Source: Edwardsiella ictaluri ATCC 33202
Lineage (GTDB): Bacteria; Pseudomonadota; Gammaproteobacteria; Enterobacterales; Enterobacteriaceae
Length of the DNA: 64,000 nucleotides
Assembly: GCF_000264785.1 (NCBI RefSeq)
Contig: NZ_AFJI01000088.1
Location: 39,165-103,164 of the forward strand
Direction of reading: 5' to 3'
The notes beneath the pieces were generated by a model, which searched no databases, was not told where the DNA came from, and saw only the letters and a list, made by a program, of their open reading frames with translations. The translations under genes and the position numbers were made by a program. Every line of letters starts with the position of its first letter. Within the stretch, counting starts at the first letter, position 1. Of this stretch, positions 1 to 11,128 are shown piece after piece.

Positions 1-1903
<1,903 letters not shown>

Positions 1904-1907
1904 GGCG

Positions 1908-2807
1908 TCACTCCATCATCTTTTCAATCGGCAGTACCAGGATCGAGCTGGCCCCCAGAGCCTTGAGCTGCTCCATGGTTTCCCAGAACAGGGTTTCGCT
2001 GCTGACCATGTGCATAGCGACGCGGCGCTTGTCACCGGCCAGCGGCAGCAGGGTCGGGCGCTCAGCCCCCGGCAGCAGCGCCATAATCTCTTCCAGACGA
2101 TCGCTCGGCGCGTGCAACATGATGTATTTGGACTCCCGCGCCTGGATCACCCCTTGAATCCGGGTCATTAGGCGTTCGATCAGCGCCTGCTTGGCGGGAG
2201 GCATCTCGCCGTCGCGCTGAATCAGGCAGGCCTTGGAGCGGTAGATAACCTCGACCTCGCGCAGGCCGTTGGCCTCAAGGGTGGCACCGGTGGAGACCAG
2301 ATCGCAGATGGCATCGGCCAATCCGGCGCGCGGGGCAACCTCTACCGAGCCGTTGAGCAGACAGGATTTGAAGCGGACGCCCTGCCCATCCAGATAGCGC
2401 TTGAGCAGGTGGGGATAAGAGGTGGCGATGCGGCAGTCCTGCAGACCGCGGGCACCGTCATAGGCTGCATCGATGGGCATGGCCAGGGAGAGGCGGCAGG
2501 CACCGAAGTCGAGGCGCCGTAGCAGGGTATAGCGCGGATCGTCACCCTGGGCCCGCCGGGTGAGCAGCTCCTCTTCCAGCACGTTCTCGCCGATGATGCC
2601 CAGGTCAACCACGCCATCCATCACCAGGCCGGGAATATCGTCATCGCGCACCCGCAGGATGTCGATGGGCATATTTTCGGCGAAGGCGATCAGTCGCTGC
2701 TGATGCAGGTTGATTTTGATCCCGCAGCGGGCCAGCAGCGCCTGCGAGTCTTCGCTCAGACGGCCAGATTTTTGCATGGCGATGCGTAAACGTGTTTTGT
2801 CCAACAT
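1908..2807 (-). CDS. hisG: ATP phosphoribosyltransferase
   Basis: First and committed enzyme of histidine synthesis, joining ATP and PRPP to phosphoribosyl-ATP; feedback-inhibited by histidine in this family. The 299 residues, starting [20 protein letters not shown], equal the long HisG form. The catalytic domain is N-terminal; the PRPP-binding region is around '[14 protein letters not shown]' (residues about 170-185). The C-terminal part ('[19 protein letters not shown]') is the ACT-like regulatory domain. It is the first structural gene of the operon, preceded by the attenuator at 2864-2897 and the leader peptide at 2970-3020. Confidence 0.97.
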   Translation of the reverse strand: MLDKTRLRIAMQKSGRLSEDSQALLARCGIKINLHQQRLIAFAENMPIDILRVRDDDIPGLVMDGVVDLGIIGENVLEEELLTRRAQGDDPRYTLLRRLDFGACRLSLAMPIDAAYDGARGLQDCRIATSYPHLLKRYLDGQGVRFKSCLLNGSVEVAPRAGLADAICDLVSTGATLEANGLREVEVIYRSKACLIQRDGEMPPAKQALIERLMTRIQGVIQARESKYIMLHAPSDRLEEIMALLPGAERPTLLPLAGDKRRVAMHMVSSETLFWETMEQLKALGASSILVLPIEKMME

Positions 2808-2863
2808 GGTGTTACTCCTGTATTCCCCAGCCGGCGCCGCGGCGCCCGTGAATGATGAACAAC

Positions 2864-2897
2864 AAAAAAGCCCTCGGAAGAAGATCTTCCGAGGGCT
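2864..2897 (-). terminator. his operon attenuator (rho-independent terminator)
   Basis: A perfect 13-base-pair stem (arms 2869-2881 and 2885-2897, loop of three) reads on the minus strand into a U-rich run at 2864-2868. It lies between hisL and hisG, the position of the his attenuator in enterics. When histidyl-tRNA is plentiful the leader is translated through and this hairpin ends transcription. The competing antiterminator pairings were not modelled. Confidence 0.9.
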
Positions 2898-2969
2898 TTT
2901 TCACATCTTGCGTCTGTCGCCACTGGAAGATCCTTTGACCGTCTTCCAGCACTTATCCGCCTGAAAGAG

Positions 2970-3020
2970 CTAGTCAGGATGATGGTGATGATGGTGGTTG
3001 AACAGTACGCGAGTCAGCAT
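2970..3020 (-). CDS. hisL: his operon leader peptide
   Basis: A 16-residue leader peptide, M-L-T-R-V-L-F-N, six consecutive histidines, P-D, then TAG. The run of six His codons (CAC/CAT) is the sensor: ribosomes stall there when charged tRNA-His is scarce, which favours the antiterminator over the attenuator at 2864-2897. It lies about 70 bases upstream of that hairpin and 160 bases upstream of hisG. The residue order closely follows the known enterobacterial his leader. Confidence 0.96.
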   Translation of the reverse strand: MLTRVLFNHHHHHHPD

Positions 3021-3082
3021 AAATGTAGTCCGTAGTTTTGTGTTGCGTTGATACGCTGCGCAAGATGCGCTCAGTGGTTTTT

Positions 3083-3112
3083 AAGCTAAACCAAGTGTAC
3101 GGCGTATGGCAA
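3083..3112 (-). promoter_or_regulatory. Putative his operon promoter
   Basis: On the minus strand a TTGCCA -35 element (3107-3112) is followed after 18 bases by TAGCTT (3083-3088). The -10 region resembles the E. coli his promoter core (TTTAGGTTAAAAG). It lies about 65 bases upstream of hisL. The call rests on motif spacing and context. Confidence 0.6.
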
Positions 3113-3517
3113 GTGCTTTTTTGTCCGATTGACGATGGGCGCTGTTCGCCCATCGTTACGGGGGCATCAGGCGCCGGTAAACTGATACCCGGTGTTGGCG
3201 TCCTGAGTCAGCTGGGTAATGATTTGATTGGTCAGGGGCTGAGCGCATCGCGGTGGCGCTGGCTCTGCTCACCGCCGCTGTTTGGCATATGCCATCGCTT
3301 TCCCGCTGTGGGGGCATCTTGGCCTATGGCATGGTGCTGTGGCAGCGTCCGCCGTCAGCGACCTTCTCGTCCTTGCCCTCTTGAGCGCAGAGGGGTCGGT
3401 GCATCGTGTCGCCTTCGTTATTGCGGGGAACAATTGTATAACCGCTGTGGGCAGCGTAGCCTTAGGGAGAGATAACCCGGCGACGGGGAGTGGTGAGGCC
3501 GAGATGAGGAGAGGGCA
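3113..3517. other. Intergenic region between his promoter and yeeZ, with a gene remnant
   Basis: No complete gene is supported. A hairpin with nine-base arms lies at 3133-3155. Just beside it, on the minus strand, an open stretch without a start codon encodes 33 residues ending 'LTQDANTGYQFTGA' and a stop (TGA at 3167-3169). It looks like the tail of a decayed gene that kept its own hairpin. Plus-strand open frames here resemble no family I know. The yeeZ promoter and leader must lie towards the right end. Confidence 0.4.
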
Positions 3518-4348
3518 ATGAAGCGGGTGGCTATCGTAGGGTTAGGCTGGTTAGGGATGCCGCTGGCGTTATCGCTATTGGCGCGGGGTTATCAGGTGGT
3601 GGGCAGTAAAACCACGCCAGATGGGGTTGAGGCGGCGCGCTTGAGCGGCGTGGAGTGTTATCCATTGCTGCTGGCACCGCAGCTGGAGTGCGACGAGGAG
3701 GATTTGGCGCAGTTGTTGCGTGTTGATGCCTTGGTGATCACCTTACCGGCCAATTGCGGCAGCGACGGAGGCATCGCCTATCGTCAGGCGGTGCGTCAGT
3801 TGGTGGACAGTGCGCTGGGCTACGGAGTGACGCGTATCATTTTCCTCAGTTCGACTTCGGTGTATGGCGATGTGACAGGTGAGGTGAACGAAGATACACC
3901 GTTGCATCCCACGAGTCAGGCTGGCAAGGCGCTGGCCGATCTGGAGTGTTGGTTGCATGATCTTCCCCATACCTCGGTCGACGTATTACGTCTGGCTGGC
4001 CTGGTGGGTGAGGGGCGTCATCCGGGGCGCTTCCTGGCGGGGAAAACCGATCTTCCGGATGGCAATGCCGGGGTGAATCTGCTGCATCGGGACGATGCGA
4101 TCGCGGCGATCCAGCGGCTGCTCGAACAGTCACAGGGGGGGCATATCTATAACCTGTGTGCACCACATCATCCGGCACGCCAGCAGTTTTATCCCTCATT
4201 GGCGCGCGCCCTCGGCTTGATGCCACCCCAGTTCCGTGCGACGGATGAAGCGCTAGCGCCGGGTAAGTCGGTGGATGGTTCGCGCATTCACCATGAGCTG
4301 GGGTTTGTCTATCGTTACTCCGACCCTAACCTGATGCCTTATGAATAA
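3518..4348 (+). CDS. yeeZ: NAD(P)-binding SDR-family oxidoreductase/epimerase YeeZ
   Basis: A 276-residue protein with an N-terminal Rossmann nucleotide-binding loop ('VAIVGLGWLGMPLA', residues 4-17) and the atypical SDR features 'IIFLSSTSVYGD' (near residue 108) and 'RLAGLVGEGRHPG'. E. coli YeeZ has the same length and sits divergently next to hisL, as here. The substrate is unknown. A purine-rich site (GAGAGGGCA) precedes the ATG. The gene is monocistronic as far as can be seen; its right neighbour rimO is convergent. Confidence 0.85.
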   Translation: MKRVAIVGLGWLGMPLALSLLARGYQVVGSKTTPDGVEAARLSGVECYPLLLAPQLECDEEDLAQLLRVDALVITLPANCGSDGGIAYRQAVRQLVDSALGYGVTRIIFLSSTSVYGDVTGEVNEDTPLHPTSQAGKALADLECWLHDLPHTSVDVLRLAGLVGEGRHPGRFLAGKTDLPDGNAGVNLLHRDDAIAAIQRLLEQSQGGHIYNLCAPHHPARQQFYPSLARALGLMPPQFRATDEALAPGKSVDGSRIHHELGFVYRYSDPNLMPYE

Positions 4349-4578
4349 GGTGTTATGCAGTGCCTACGATGGCGGCGTTATTTTTCTTGCGGGTGATGTT
4401 TTTTGTCTCCGCGGGGAAAAAAGCACATCGTCCCATGGTGTGCAGCGGGGGATCGCTACCATAAAATAGTATTTTCATCATATTTATCTTCAAGATGGCT
4501 CTTTTATGTGGAACGCCAGCAAAAAGATTTTTTGATAGGGTTAATGAGAGAAGGGGCAGTCAGCTTATGTGGCTGAAA

Positions 4579-4604
4579 CGGCACACCGCAGGCACGGTGC
4601 GCCA
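4579..4604 (-). terminator. Possible rimO terminator
   Basis: A stem of nine pairs with one mismatch (arms near 4579-4587 and 4595-4603) lies just beyond the rimO stop on the minus strand and is followed by a short U-rich stretch. The poly-U tract is weak, so this is tentative. Confidence 0.35.
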
Positions 4605-4610
4605 CGGACA

Positions 4611-5951
4611 TTAGGCCAGAGAGCCCCACATGTCGTACTCATCGGCATTTTCGATGGTGACATTGACGATGTCGCCCGGTTTCACGCTGCGCTCGCCATT
4701 CAGATAGACCACGCCGTCGATCTCCGGCGCATCGGCCATGCTGCGGCCTATGGCGCCTTCCCCATCGACCTCGTCGATGATCACCGGCAGCGTCAGCCCC
4801 ACCTTCTCTTGCAGCCGCTCGGCGGAGATCTGCTGCTGCAGCTGCATAAAGCGATCGAAGCGCGCCTGCTTGATCTCGTCGGGTACCTGATCGGGCAGTT
4901 CGTTGGCGGCGGCGCCTTCAACCGGGCTGTACTGGAAGCAGCCGACGCGATCCAGGCGAGCCTCGCGCAGGAAGTCCAGCAGCATCTGGAAATCCTCTTC
5001 CGTCTCGCCGGGGAAGCCGACGATAAAGGTCGAACGCAGGGTCAGCTGCGGGCAGATCTCGCGCCAGCGTTTGATCCGCTCCAACGTGCGCTCAACGGCG
5101 CCGGGGCGCTTCATCAGCTTCAGAATACGTGGGCTGGCGTGCTGCAGCGGGATATCCAGATAGGGCAGCAGCTTGCCCTGTGCCATCAGCGGGATAACGT
5201 CATCCACGTGCGGGTAGGGGTAAACATAGTGCAGGCGGATCCAGACTCCCAGCGTCGCCAGCTGTTCACACAGGCTGAGCATGCTGGTTTTGACCGGCTG
5301 ACCGTTCCAAAAGCCGGTGCGGTGCTGGATATCCGCGCCGTAGGCAGCGGTATCCTGCGAGATGACCAGCAGCTCACGGACGCCGGAGTCGGCCAGACGC
5401 TTGGCCTCGTCCAGTACAGAGCCGATGGAGCGGCTCTCCAGATCGCCGCGCAGGGAGGGGATAATGCAGAACGCGCAGCGGTGGTTACAGCCCTCCGAGA
5501 TTTTCAGATAGGCGAAATGCTTGGGTGTTAGCTTGACGCCCTGTTCCGGAACCAGGCTGGTGAAAGGGTTGTGCTGCGGTTTGGCCACGTATTTGTGCAC
5601 GTGGTGCAGCACCTGCTCATAGCTGTGCGGCCCGGAGATCTCCAGCACCTTGGGGTGGACCTCCCGGATCTGGTTCTCTTTGGCGCCCAGGCAGCCAGTC
5701 ACGATGACTTTCCCGTTTTCATGCAGCGCCTCGCCGATGGCCTCCAGAGACTCCTGTACCGCGCTGTCGATAAAGCCGCAGGTGTTAACGATCACCAGAT
5801 CGGCATCTTCATAGGTAGGCACCACCAGGTAGCCTTCGGTGCGCAGCTCGGTCAGGATACGTTCGGAGTCGACCAGGTTTTTCGGGCAGCCGAGGGAGAC
5901 GAAACCGATTGTCGGTTGGCGGGATTGATTGCTCATAGCGTAAAAATTCAT
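4611..5951 (-). CDS. rimO: Ribosomal protein uS12 methylthiotransferase RimO
   Basis: A radical SAM enzyme that adds a methylthio group to Asp88 of ribosomal protein S12. The UPF0004 domain begins '[18 protein letters not shown]', with further cluster cysteines in 'VNTCGFID' and 'VTGCLGAKE'. The radical-SAM CX3CX2C motif is 'CNHRCAFC' (residues about 155-165). The C-terminal TRAM domain ends '[10 protein letters not shown]'. The length of 446 is close to the usual 441. Two starts are possible; the internal ATG (MSNQSRQP, base 5936) gives a length nearer the family norm. In E. coli rimO also lies a few genes from dacC; here a mobile island separates them. Confidence 0.96.
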   Translation of the reverse strand: MNFYAMSNQSRQPTIGFVSLGCPKNLVDSERILTELRTEGYLVVPTYEDADLVIVNTCGFIDSAVQESLEAIGEALHENGKVIVTGCLGAKENQIREVHPKVLEISGPHSYEQVLHHVHKYVAKPQHNPFTSLVPEQGVKLTPKHFAYLKISEGCNHRCAFCIIPSLRGDLESRSIGSVLDEAKRLADSGVRELLVISQDTAAYGADIQHRTGFWNGQPVKTSMLSLCEQLATLGVWIRLHYVYPYPHVDDVIPLMAQGKLLPYLDIPLQHASPRILKLMKRPGAVERTLERIKRWREICPQLTLRSTFIVGFPGETEEDFQMLLDFLREARLDRVGCFQYSPVEGAAANELPDQVPDEIKQARFDRFMQLQQQISAERLQEKVGLTLPVIIDEVDGEGAIGRSMADAPEIDGVVYLNGERSVKPGDIVNVTIENADEYDMWGSLA

Positions 5952-6115
5952 CGTGTCTGGTTATGATAGGGCAGGGATTTTACAGCGCTCTGCGTTGAAA
6001 TTGTACCGCTATTTATCCTGATGGCTCGACGTACGCCTTTCCGGCCTCACCGTGCGTTTCGCGTCGTGTACGGATTGCCGTCGTCGGCCCGATCAGATAT
6101 CGTCTGGGAGGGCTA

Positions 6116-7268
6116 AATAGCTGCGCCGAATAGCGCTACACTTTTGCCAGCCCATGTTTACCTCCGGGGAATGGAGTGACGGTTTCCATAAAATGACGAA
6201 CCTTTTTCAACAGTTGCCACATTGAACGGTACTGATGATTACGCGTTATCGTGTCGTGAAGCGCCTGCCATAGCCGCTCAGCATGATTCACCCACGGCGA
6301 GTAAACTGGCGGGTAAATCACCCTGAACTTCGGATTTTGCTTCAGCCAGCGCTGCGTTTCCCGGCTTTTATGGATAATGTAGTTATCCACGATCAGCGTG
6401 ATGGTTTTTGCCCGCCGTTACATCGCTTTACGCTGCTTCAGCAACTTGATGAATAGTACTGAACTTTTGCTGTTGCCGCCCACGTAGCTGACTTTGCCCG
6501 TTCCGCAGTGCAGTGCTCCGGCCAGAGAGTATTTTTCGTTCTGTCCTGGTGTTACCACCCGTTTTTGCTGCCCGCGTAGCTGCCAGCCCGCACCGATTTT
6601 GGGATTAAGATGGATATCTACCTCATCTTCATAAAATACCGGATGCTCTGCGCTGCATTCGTTCAGTGCTTTGTGGATTGCCACCATCTTTTCATCCTTA
6701 TGCGGGTCACGGCTACGCAGGGTTGGTGCTGCCCTGCGCCACACCAGACCCGCAGACGGCAACCGGTGGCGAACAGTTCCGGCATGTCACTGGAAACCGG
6801 TTATCTCATTGATTTTTATTGTCATAAGTTCTGTACTCCAGCGTGAACGCTGGTAGTCAAAATCGCCGGGAGCGTGTTTTACCAGCTCACGTAACAGCGA
6901 GCAGATATGCTCGAACGGCCAACGGCGGGAGCGCCCGGCGGGTAATGATTTCAGTCCTTCAATACCCGACAGTGTAAACCAGTTAATCCAGCGTCCCAGC
7001 GATGAGCGGGCGCAGCAGAGCGTTCTGGCAACGTCGCTGACACGGTCGCCCCGATGCAGCATCAACATGGCGGTCAGCCTGCGGGCATGATTTTTGTCAC
7101 GCGTTTTATGGATAGTTTTCTGCATCAAGCGTCGGTCAGTTCGGGGAATGGGTGCTATGATCGGCACTGCTCAGTCCGGTTGGTGATTTTGATTGGTTTA
7201 GCGATTGATCAGATCGCACAATCCGGGCTGAGTTCCCTCAACGTGATCTACTATTCCGCACAGCTATT
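6116..7268 (-). mobile_element. IS630-family element, copy A (defective)
   Basis: A 1153-bp element bounded by imperfect inverted repeats, AATAGCTGCGCCGAATAG at the left and its near-complement at the right, and flanked by the TA dinucleotide (6114-6115 and 7269-7270) that IS630/Tc1-type elements duplicate. Its transposase frame contains two in-frame stops. It is nearly identical to copy B (9976-11128) and related to copies C (22391-23542) and D (25150-26301). Its right boundary coincides with the stop codon of the adjacent glycosyltransferase gene. Confidence 0.9.
6136..7167 (-). pseudogene. IS630-family transposase, two nonsense codons (copy A)
   Basis: Aligns without gaps to the intact 343-residue transposase at 22491-23522. 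The N-terminal helix-turn-helix part (MPIIAPIPRTDRRLMQK onwards) is followed by TGA at 6787-6789, where the intact copy has a Leu codon, and TAA at 6418-6420, where copy D has TAC. The DDE residues are still recognisable in 'FYEDEVDIHL', 'DNYIIHKS' and 'VNHAERLWQ'. Because no frame is lost, stop readthrough could restore the full protein, but by sequence it is a pseudogene. Confidence 0.88.
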
Positions 7269-8008
7269 TAGCCTCTCACTTTTTTTAAAAACATTCGTCT
7301 AATTAGTTTATGATATATTTTTATCACTGAGTTTTTTCTATCAAGGCTTTTCCTTTTATGCTTTTGTGCATCGCTCTTGAGCTGTCGCTCCTTTTCTATC
7401 GTTGATGTCTGTTTATCCACGTCATGGGAGAGGATGAGATCAGTATTAAGGGAGTAAGCACGAACAAAGCGCGTGAAGTAGAAGTAGCGCCAGGCATCTG
7501 CCTCTACCCTGACAGGAGTGTTGAGGGTAAGCAGGGTGCGCGCCGCCTTATTGGTTATCACATAGCCATGCGTCAGCGTCGGGGTATTGGATTCATAAAA
7601 AATATAGTCATCAGACAACGTTATCAGTTTATTTTTATAAATATATTCAGTTTTATATAGCAATAGTGCGATATTATCTTCTTTACTTATCCTCTTTTCT
7701 ATCAGCGCAATCACATGGGCTGTATCGTTGTGCAGGATAGCATCATCTTCAAGAATGAGTGCAAAAGGGAGTTGCTCTGCGATGATCCGCTGATAGAGCG
7801 AGTTATGACTGAGCGCACAGCCCATTTCGCCACGGCTTAAGTAGGAACGTGCATCGGCGTCGATAAAGCTATCCAGATCGCTATCGGTTAAATCAATGCC
7901 GCATACAGCATCAATTATTTCAAATTTAATCCTGAGTCGTTTACACTGCCGTTGTATTGCATTCTTTTTTTGAATATCATGCTTTAGATTTATAATAAAT
8001 ACCTGCAT
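7268..8008 (-). CDS. Glycosyltransferase family 25 (LPS/LOS-type)
   Basis: A 246-residue protein starting MQVFIINLKHDIQKKN, the classic N-terminus of family-25 lipooligosaccharide glycosyltransferases (LpsA/Lex2B-like). The family motifs 'GEMGCALSHNSLY', 'LILEDDA' (about residues 88-94) and 'EADAWRYFYF' are present. Such enzymes add sugars to lipopolysaccharide outer core on the inner membrane; the donor cannot be told. I chose the ATG at 8008 over one eight codons upstream because it aligns with the paralog at 11128-11871. The stop TAA is formed by the TA target site and the first base of IS copy A, so the native C-terminus may be altered. Base composition is clearly AT-richer than the backbone. 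Confidence 0.85.
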   Translation of the reverse strand: MQVFIINLKHDIQKKNAIQRQCKRLRIKFEIIDAVCGIDLTDSDLDSFIDADARSYLSRGEMGCALSHNSLYQRIIAEQLPFALILEDDAILHNDTAHVIALIEKRISKEDNIALLLYKTEYIYKNKLITLSDDYIFYESNTPTLTHGYVITNKAARTLLTLNTPVRVEADAWRYFYFTRFVRAYSLNTDLILSHDVDKQTSTIEKERQLKSDAQKHKRKSLDRKNSVIKIYHKLIRRMFLKKVRG

Positions 8009-8211
8009 GCTGATTCCTGTAAAATATCCCAATCAAAGCTGGAGGGTACCCAAGTTTAATAATTAAATCTACATTTTGAGATATTGTATTTTTTAATATT
8101 TAATTGTTTTATGTTAAATTACAAATGCTTTATTTTTAACTATATTAAGCCTTTATCAAAAAAGGAGTTGTTATTAATAAAAAATGATCATTTCTGTGCT
8201 TTGTTAATGAG

Positions 8212-8266
8212 TGACTCTGACCAAAAATCCTGCACCATTCAGAAACAGGATTTTTGGTCAGAGTCA
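8212..8266. repeat. Perfect 21-bp inverted repeat (hairpin)
   Basis: Arms at 8212-8232 and 8246-8266 are exact reverse complements separated by 13 bases. The hairpin starts 15 bases beyond the stop of the minus-strand gene at 8281-8781, so it may end that transcript, but no U-run follows on either strand. It could instead be a small non-autonomous repeat. Confidence 0.9.
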
Positions 8267-8280
8267 GGGAAGCAAACATA

Positions 8281-8781
8281 TCACCTGAACAATTTCGACA
8301 GGTACCATTTTAAATATAAATATACGCTTTCTGGATTTTTAGTCGGGATTCTACAATCCCTTGCATCACGTTCATTATGCTCAAGAAATGCCAAGATATC
8401 ACCTTTTTGATAAGCTTTTTCTTTAGATGTGATTGTTGTGCATGTGATGTCATCATACCTTTTGTATTCAGGGTCCCATCCATGCCATGTAATCTCATAC
8501 CGATATTTGCTTTTACCATACTCATCACTATGATTTATTTTATGCGTATTTTTTATTTTTGCCTTAAAATATATCGTTGTATTATAGTAGTAATGATAAT
8601 TGTGATAGCTTACGTATCTGGGAGCTGGCGTATCATCATAGAAACACCAAACTATTAAAAATATAAATGCAAGTATAATGATAGCTGCAATGTAGTCCGT
8701 AATACCATCATTAAATTTAAGTTCAATTTTTTGTTGTCCCTGCGCTCTTATCTCTTGCTTTTTCCTGCTACGTTTTCCCAT
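8281..8781 (-). CDS. Hypothetical single-pass membrane protein
   Basis: A 166-residue protein I do not recognise. A basic N-terminus (MGKRSRKKQEIRAQ) precedes one strongly hydrophobic segment at about residues 31-47 ('AAIIILAFIFLIVWCFY'). A Tyr/His-rich, probably exported part of about 120 residues follows ('YHNYHYYYNTT') with a few cysteines. The topology suggests a type II membrane protein with a periplasmic C-terminus. It is AT-rich like the neighbouring glycosyltransferase genes and lies between an IS630/GT25 module and an IS1-type element, so it is probably horizontally acquired. No functional prediction is justified. Confidence 0.6.
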   Translation of the reverse strand: MGKRSRKKQEIRAQGQQKIELKFNDGITDYIAAIIILAFIFLIVWCFYDDTPAPRYVSYHNYHYYYNTTIYFKAKIKNTHKINHSDEYGKSKYRYEITWHGWDPEYKRYDDITCTTITSKEKAYQKGDILAFLEHNERDARDCRIPTKNPESVYLYLKWYLSKLFR

Positions 8782-8957
8782 GCGGACATGTCTCCATTTT
8801 AACCCTTTGATTAAATCTAATTTATATGAAATTATATCTAATATGATCGTGTTAGGTGGTATAGTTAATCACAATAAGTACAGGGGCTTCCGTTATTTAA
8901 TTTATTATGTGAGACCTTACTCAGCAAATCAACCACTAACTGGGTCATGACTCAAAT

Positions 8958-9362
8958 TTAGTGGTAATGGTTGATTGTTAGATACCAGCCGATGACCTTA
9001 TCGTGCATTTCTTCTGATTTGGAGAAGCAGATTGTCCTTCGGGTAAGCCGTTTGAGATGAGTTCGCAGATTCAAGTTATGGCGTTCTATGCGTTGGGTAT
9101 ATTTCTTGCTGACTACATGGTGAGCTGGATCCAGCAGCGTCCGGTATACCGGCCAGGCATCGGTCATGTAGAAGGCAATATTAAATTTTCTCACTAACGC
9201 TAGAATCCGCTGTAACGTCAACGCATTTCGAGGGCTCAAAGACATGAGCAAGAACCCGCTTTCGAATACGGTCATACGCATAGAAGAGCCAGCGAGGATT
9301 GCTCTTACAACGAACGAATGACCACTGTTCATCAGCTTCACAGCAGATAACGACTTCGGCTC
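8958..9362 (-). pseudogene. insB: IS1-type InsB transposase, frameshifted
   Basis: The C-terminal half matches IS1 InsB ('YMTDAWPVYRTLL', 'SKKYTQRIERHNLNLR', 'SKSEEMHDKVIGWYL'). The N-terminal half ('[11 protein letters not shown]', '[10 protein letters not shown]') continues in a different frame, and the two join near 9235. One extra base there breaks the gene. It would normally be made from insA by programmed frameshifting. Confidence 0.8.
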
Positions 9363-9368
9363 CCGGCT

Positions 9369-9656
9369 CTACGTGTTGCGCTCGCTGTCTCGGTTCCAGT
9401 TTTTTAGATGGCGGAGGACAGTATTGAGGCTGATATCAAGAACCCGTGCCGTGTCACGACATCCGGAGCCGTTCATTGCCATAGCAATAATGGATTGATG
9501 GGTGTTGGGTTTAGCTGCGTTATATTGAAAGTTGAGCTGGAAGGTTTTCAGGCAGAGCTTGCAGCGATAGAGCTGAGCGCCAGAAGTGGAGTGACCATTA
9601 AGGATAACTCCCTGAGTTTTGGTGCAGCGGGGGCAAACCACATCAATCTTTGCCAT
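9369..9656 (-). CDS. insA: IS1-type InsA DNA-binding protein
   Basis: A 95-residue protein with the InsA zinc-finger pattern ('[12 protein letters not shown]', '[10 protein letters not shown]') and the helix-turn-helix tail ('[24 protein letters not shown]'). InsA binds the IS1 ends and represses transposition. The frame is intact, but the downstream InsB frame is broken, so this copy cannot make a transposase unaided. Confidence 0.85.
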   Translation of the reverse strand: MAKIDVVCPRCTKTQGVILNGHSTSGAQLYRCKLCLKTFQLNFQYNAAKPNTHQSIIAMAMNGSGCRDTARVLDISLNTVLRHLKNWNRDSERNT

Positions 9657-9707
9657 TTCTTATCCAAAACGAGGATAATACCACTCCACTAATTTGGAGT
9701 CACTGCC

Positions 9708-9975
9708 CTTTTTTGCTTAATCAACCCAGTAGTTTGATACCTTCACCTTATTTTTCCTATGTTGTTGACATGACAAAATAAGGTGGTTGCAATAGTTACC
9801 ACTTAACCATGGCCGCATGAACGGTCACTCGGTGAGTAGGCCTGCTTTGCAGGTTTTGCTCTTTAATAATATGAGACGGATTCGGAGAGTTATTATCACC
9901 TATCATAAAAACAAGGTGATCAATGATGCCATTGAGTACGCAATTTTTTGTGGATGGTCATATCTTCCACGCCTA
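9708..9975. other. Spacer between IS1 copy 1 and IS630 copy B
   Basis: No gene is supported. An 11-bp inverted repeat (arms 9744-9754 and 9775-9785) is present. At 9857-9868 the sequence TGCTCTTTAATA resembles the boxA antitermination motif of rRNA leaders and spacers, preceded by a small hairpin (9841-9853). It may be a leftover of a rearranged segment. Confidence 0.4.
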
Positions 9976-11128
9976 AATAGCTGCGCCTAATGCCGCTACA
10001 CTTTTGCCAGACCATGTTTCCCTCCGGGGAATGGAGTGACGGTTTCCATAAAATGACGAACCTTTTTCAACAGTTGCCACATTGAACGGCACTGATGATT
10101 ACGCGTTATCGAGTCGTGAAGCGCCTGCCATAGCCGCTCAACATGATTCACCCACGGCGAGTAAACTGGCGGGTAAATCACCCTGAACTTCGGATTTTGC
10201 TTCAGCCAGCGCTGCGTTTCCCGGCTTTTATGGATAATGTAGTTATCCACTATGAGCGTGATGGTTTTTGCCCGCCGTTACATCGCTTTACGCTGCTTCA
10301 GCAACTTGATGAATAGTACTGAACTTTTGCTGTTGCCGCCCACGTAGCTGACTTTGCCCGTTCCGCAGTGCAGTGCTCCGGCCAGAGAGTATTTTTCATT
10401 CTGCCCCGGTGTTACCACCCGTTTTTGCTGCCCGCGTAGCTGCCAGTCCGCACCGATTTTAGGATTAAGATGGATATCTACTTCATCTTCATAAAATACC
10501 GGATGCTCTGCGCTGCATTGGTTCAGTGCTTTGTGGATTGCCGCCATCTTTTCATCCTTATGCGGGTCACGGCTACGCAGGGTTGGTGCTGCCCTGCGCC
10601 ACACCAGACCCGCAGACGGCAACCGGTGGCGAACGGTTCCGGTATGTCACTGGCAACCAGTTATCCCATTGATTTTTATTGTCAGAAGTTCTGTACTCCA
10701 GCGTGAACGCTGGTAGCAAAAATCGCCGGGAGCGTGTTTTACCAGCTCACGTAACAGCGAGCAGATATGCTCAAAAGGCCAGCGCCGGGCTCGTCCGGCA
10801 GGTAGTGATTTCAGTCCTGCAACACCCGACAGCGTGAACCAGTTAATCCAGCGTCCGACGGAGGAACGGGCACAGCAGAGCGTTCTGGCAACGTCGCTGA
10901 CGCGGTCACCCCGGTGCAGCATCAGCATGGCGGTCAGCCTGCGGGAATAATTTTTATCATGCGTTTTATGGATAGTTTTCTGCATCAGGCGTCGTTCGTC
11001 ACGGGGAATTGGTGCTATGATCGGCATCGCTCAGTCCGGTTGGTGATTTGTTTTGATTTGGCAATTGATCAGATCGCACAATCCGGGCTGAGTTCCCTCA
11101 ACGTGATCTACTATTCCGCGCAGCTATC
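9976..11128 (-). mobile_element. IS630-family element, copy B (defective)
   Basis: 1153 bp, flanked by TA (9974-9975 and 11129-11130), with the same inverted-repeat ends as copy A except for one terminal base. Nearly identical to copy A and carries the same two in-frame stops. As with copy A, its right end abuts and forms the stop codon of a family-25 glycosyltransferase gene. Confidence 0.9.
9996..11027 (-). pseudogene. IS630-family transposase, two nonsense codons (copy B)
   Basis: Same length and frame as the intact transposase at 22491-23522, but interrupted by TGA at 10647-10649 and TAA at 10278-10280. These are the positions affected in copy A. Catalytic segments 'FYEDEVDIHL', 'DNYIIHKS' and 'VNHVERLWQ' are retained. 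The shared lesions show that copies A and B descend from an already defective element. Confidence 0.88.

Larger units (their letters stand above)
8943..9707 (-). mobile_element. IS1-family element, copy 1 (defective)
   Basis: About 765 bp, matching the 768-bp IS1 size. Ends resemble IS1 inverted repeats (GGTCATGACTC at the left; GGCAGTGACTCC on the complementary strand at the right). It carries an intact insA-like frame and a frameshifted insB-like frame. No clear target duplication could be found in the flanks. Confidence 0.85.

Noticed and set aside
2970..3020. Artificial His tag or repeat artefact
   Set aside because: The six His codons lie in the conserved leader peptide upstream of hisG, with attenuator and promoter in the expected places.
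3282..3521. Hydrophobic 79-codon frame upstream of yeeZ
   Set aside because: No family resemblance, and it ends at the yeeZ start; kept only as part of the intergenic description.
4569..5531. Long plus-strand open frame of 320 codons opposite rimO
   Set aside because: It is the antisense shadow of a well-conserved gene in GC-rich DNA, with no recognisable domain.
6610..10716. Small repeated frames on the opposite strand of IS630 copies
   Set aside because: They recur only because the IS sequence recurs; they are antisense to the transposase and lack similarity to known proteins.
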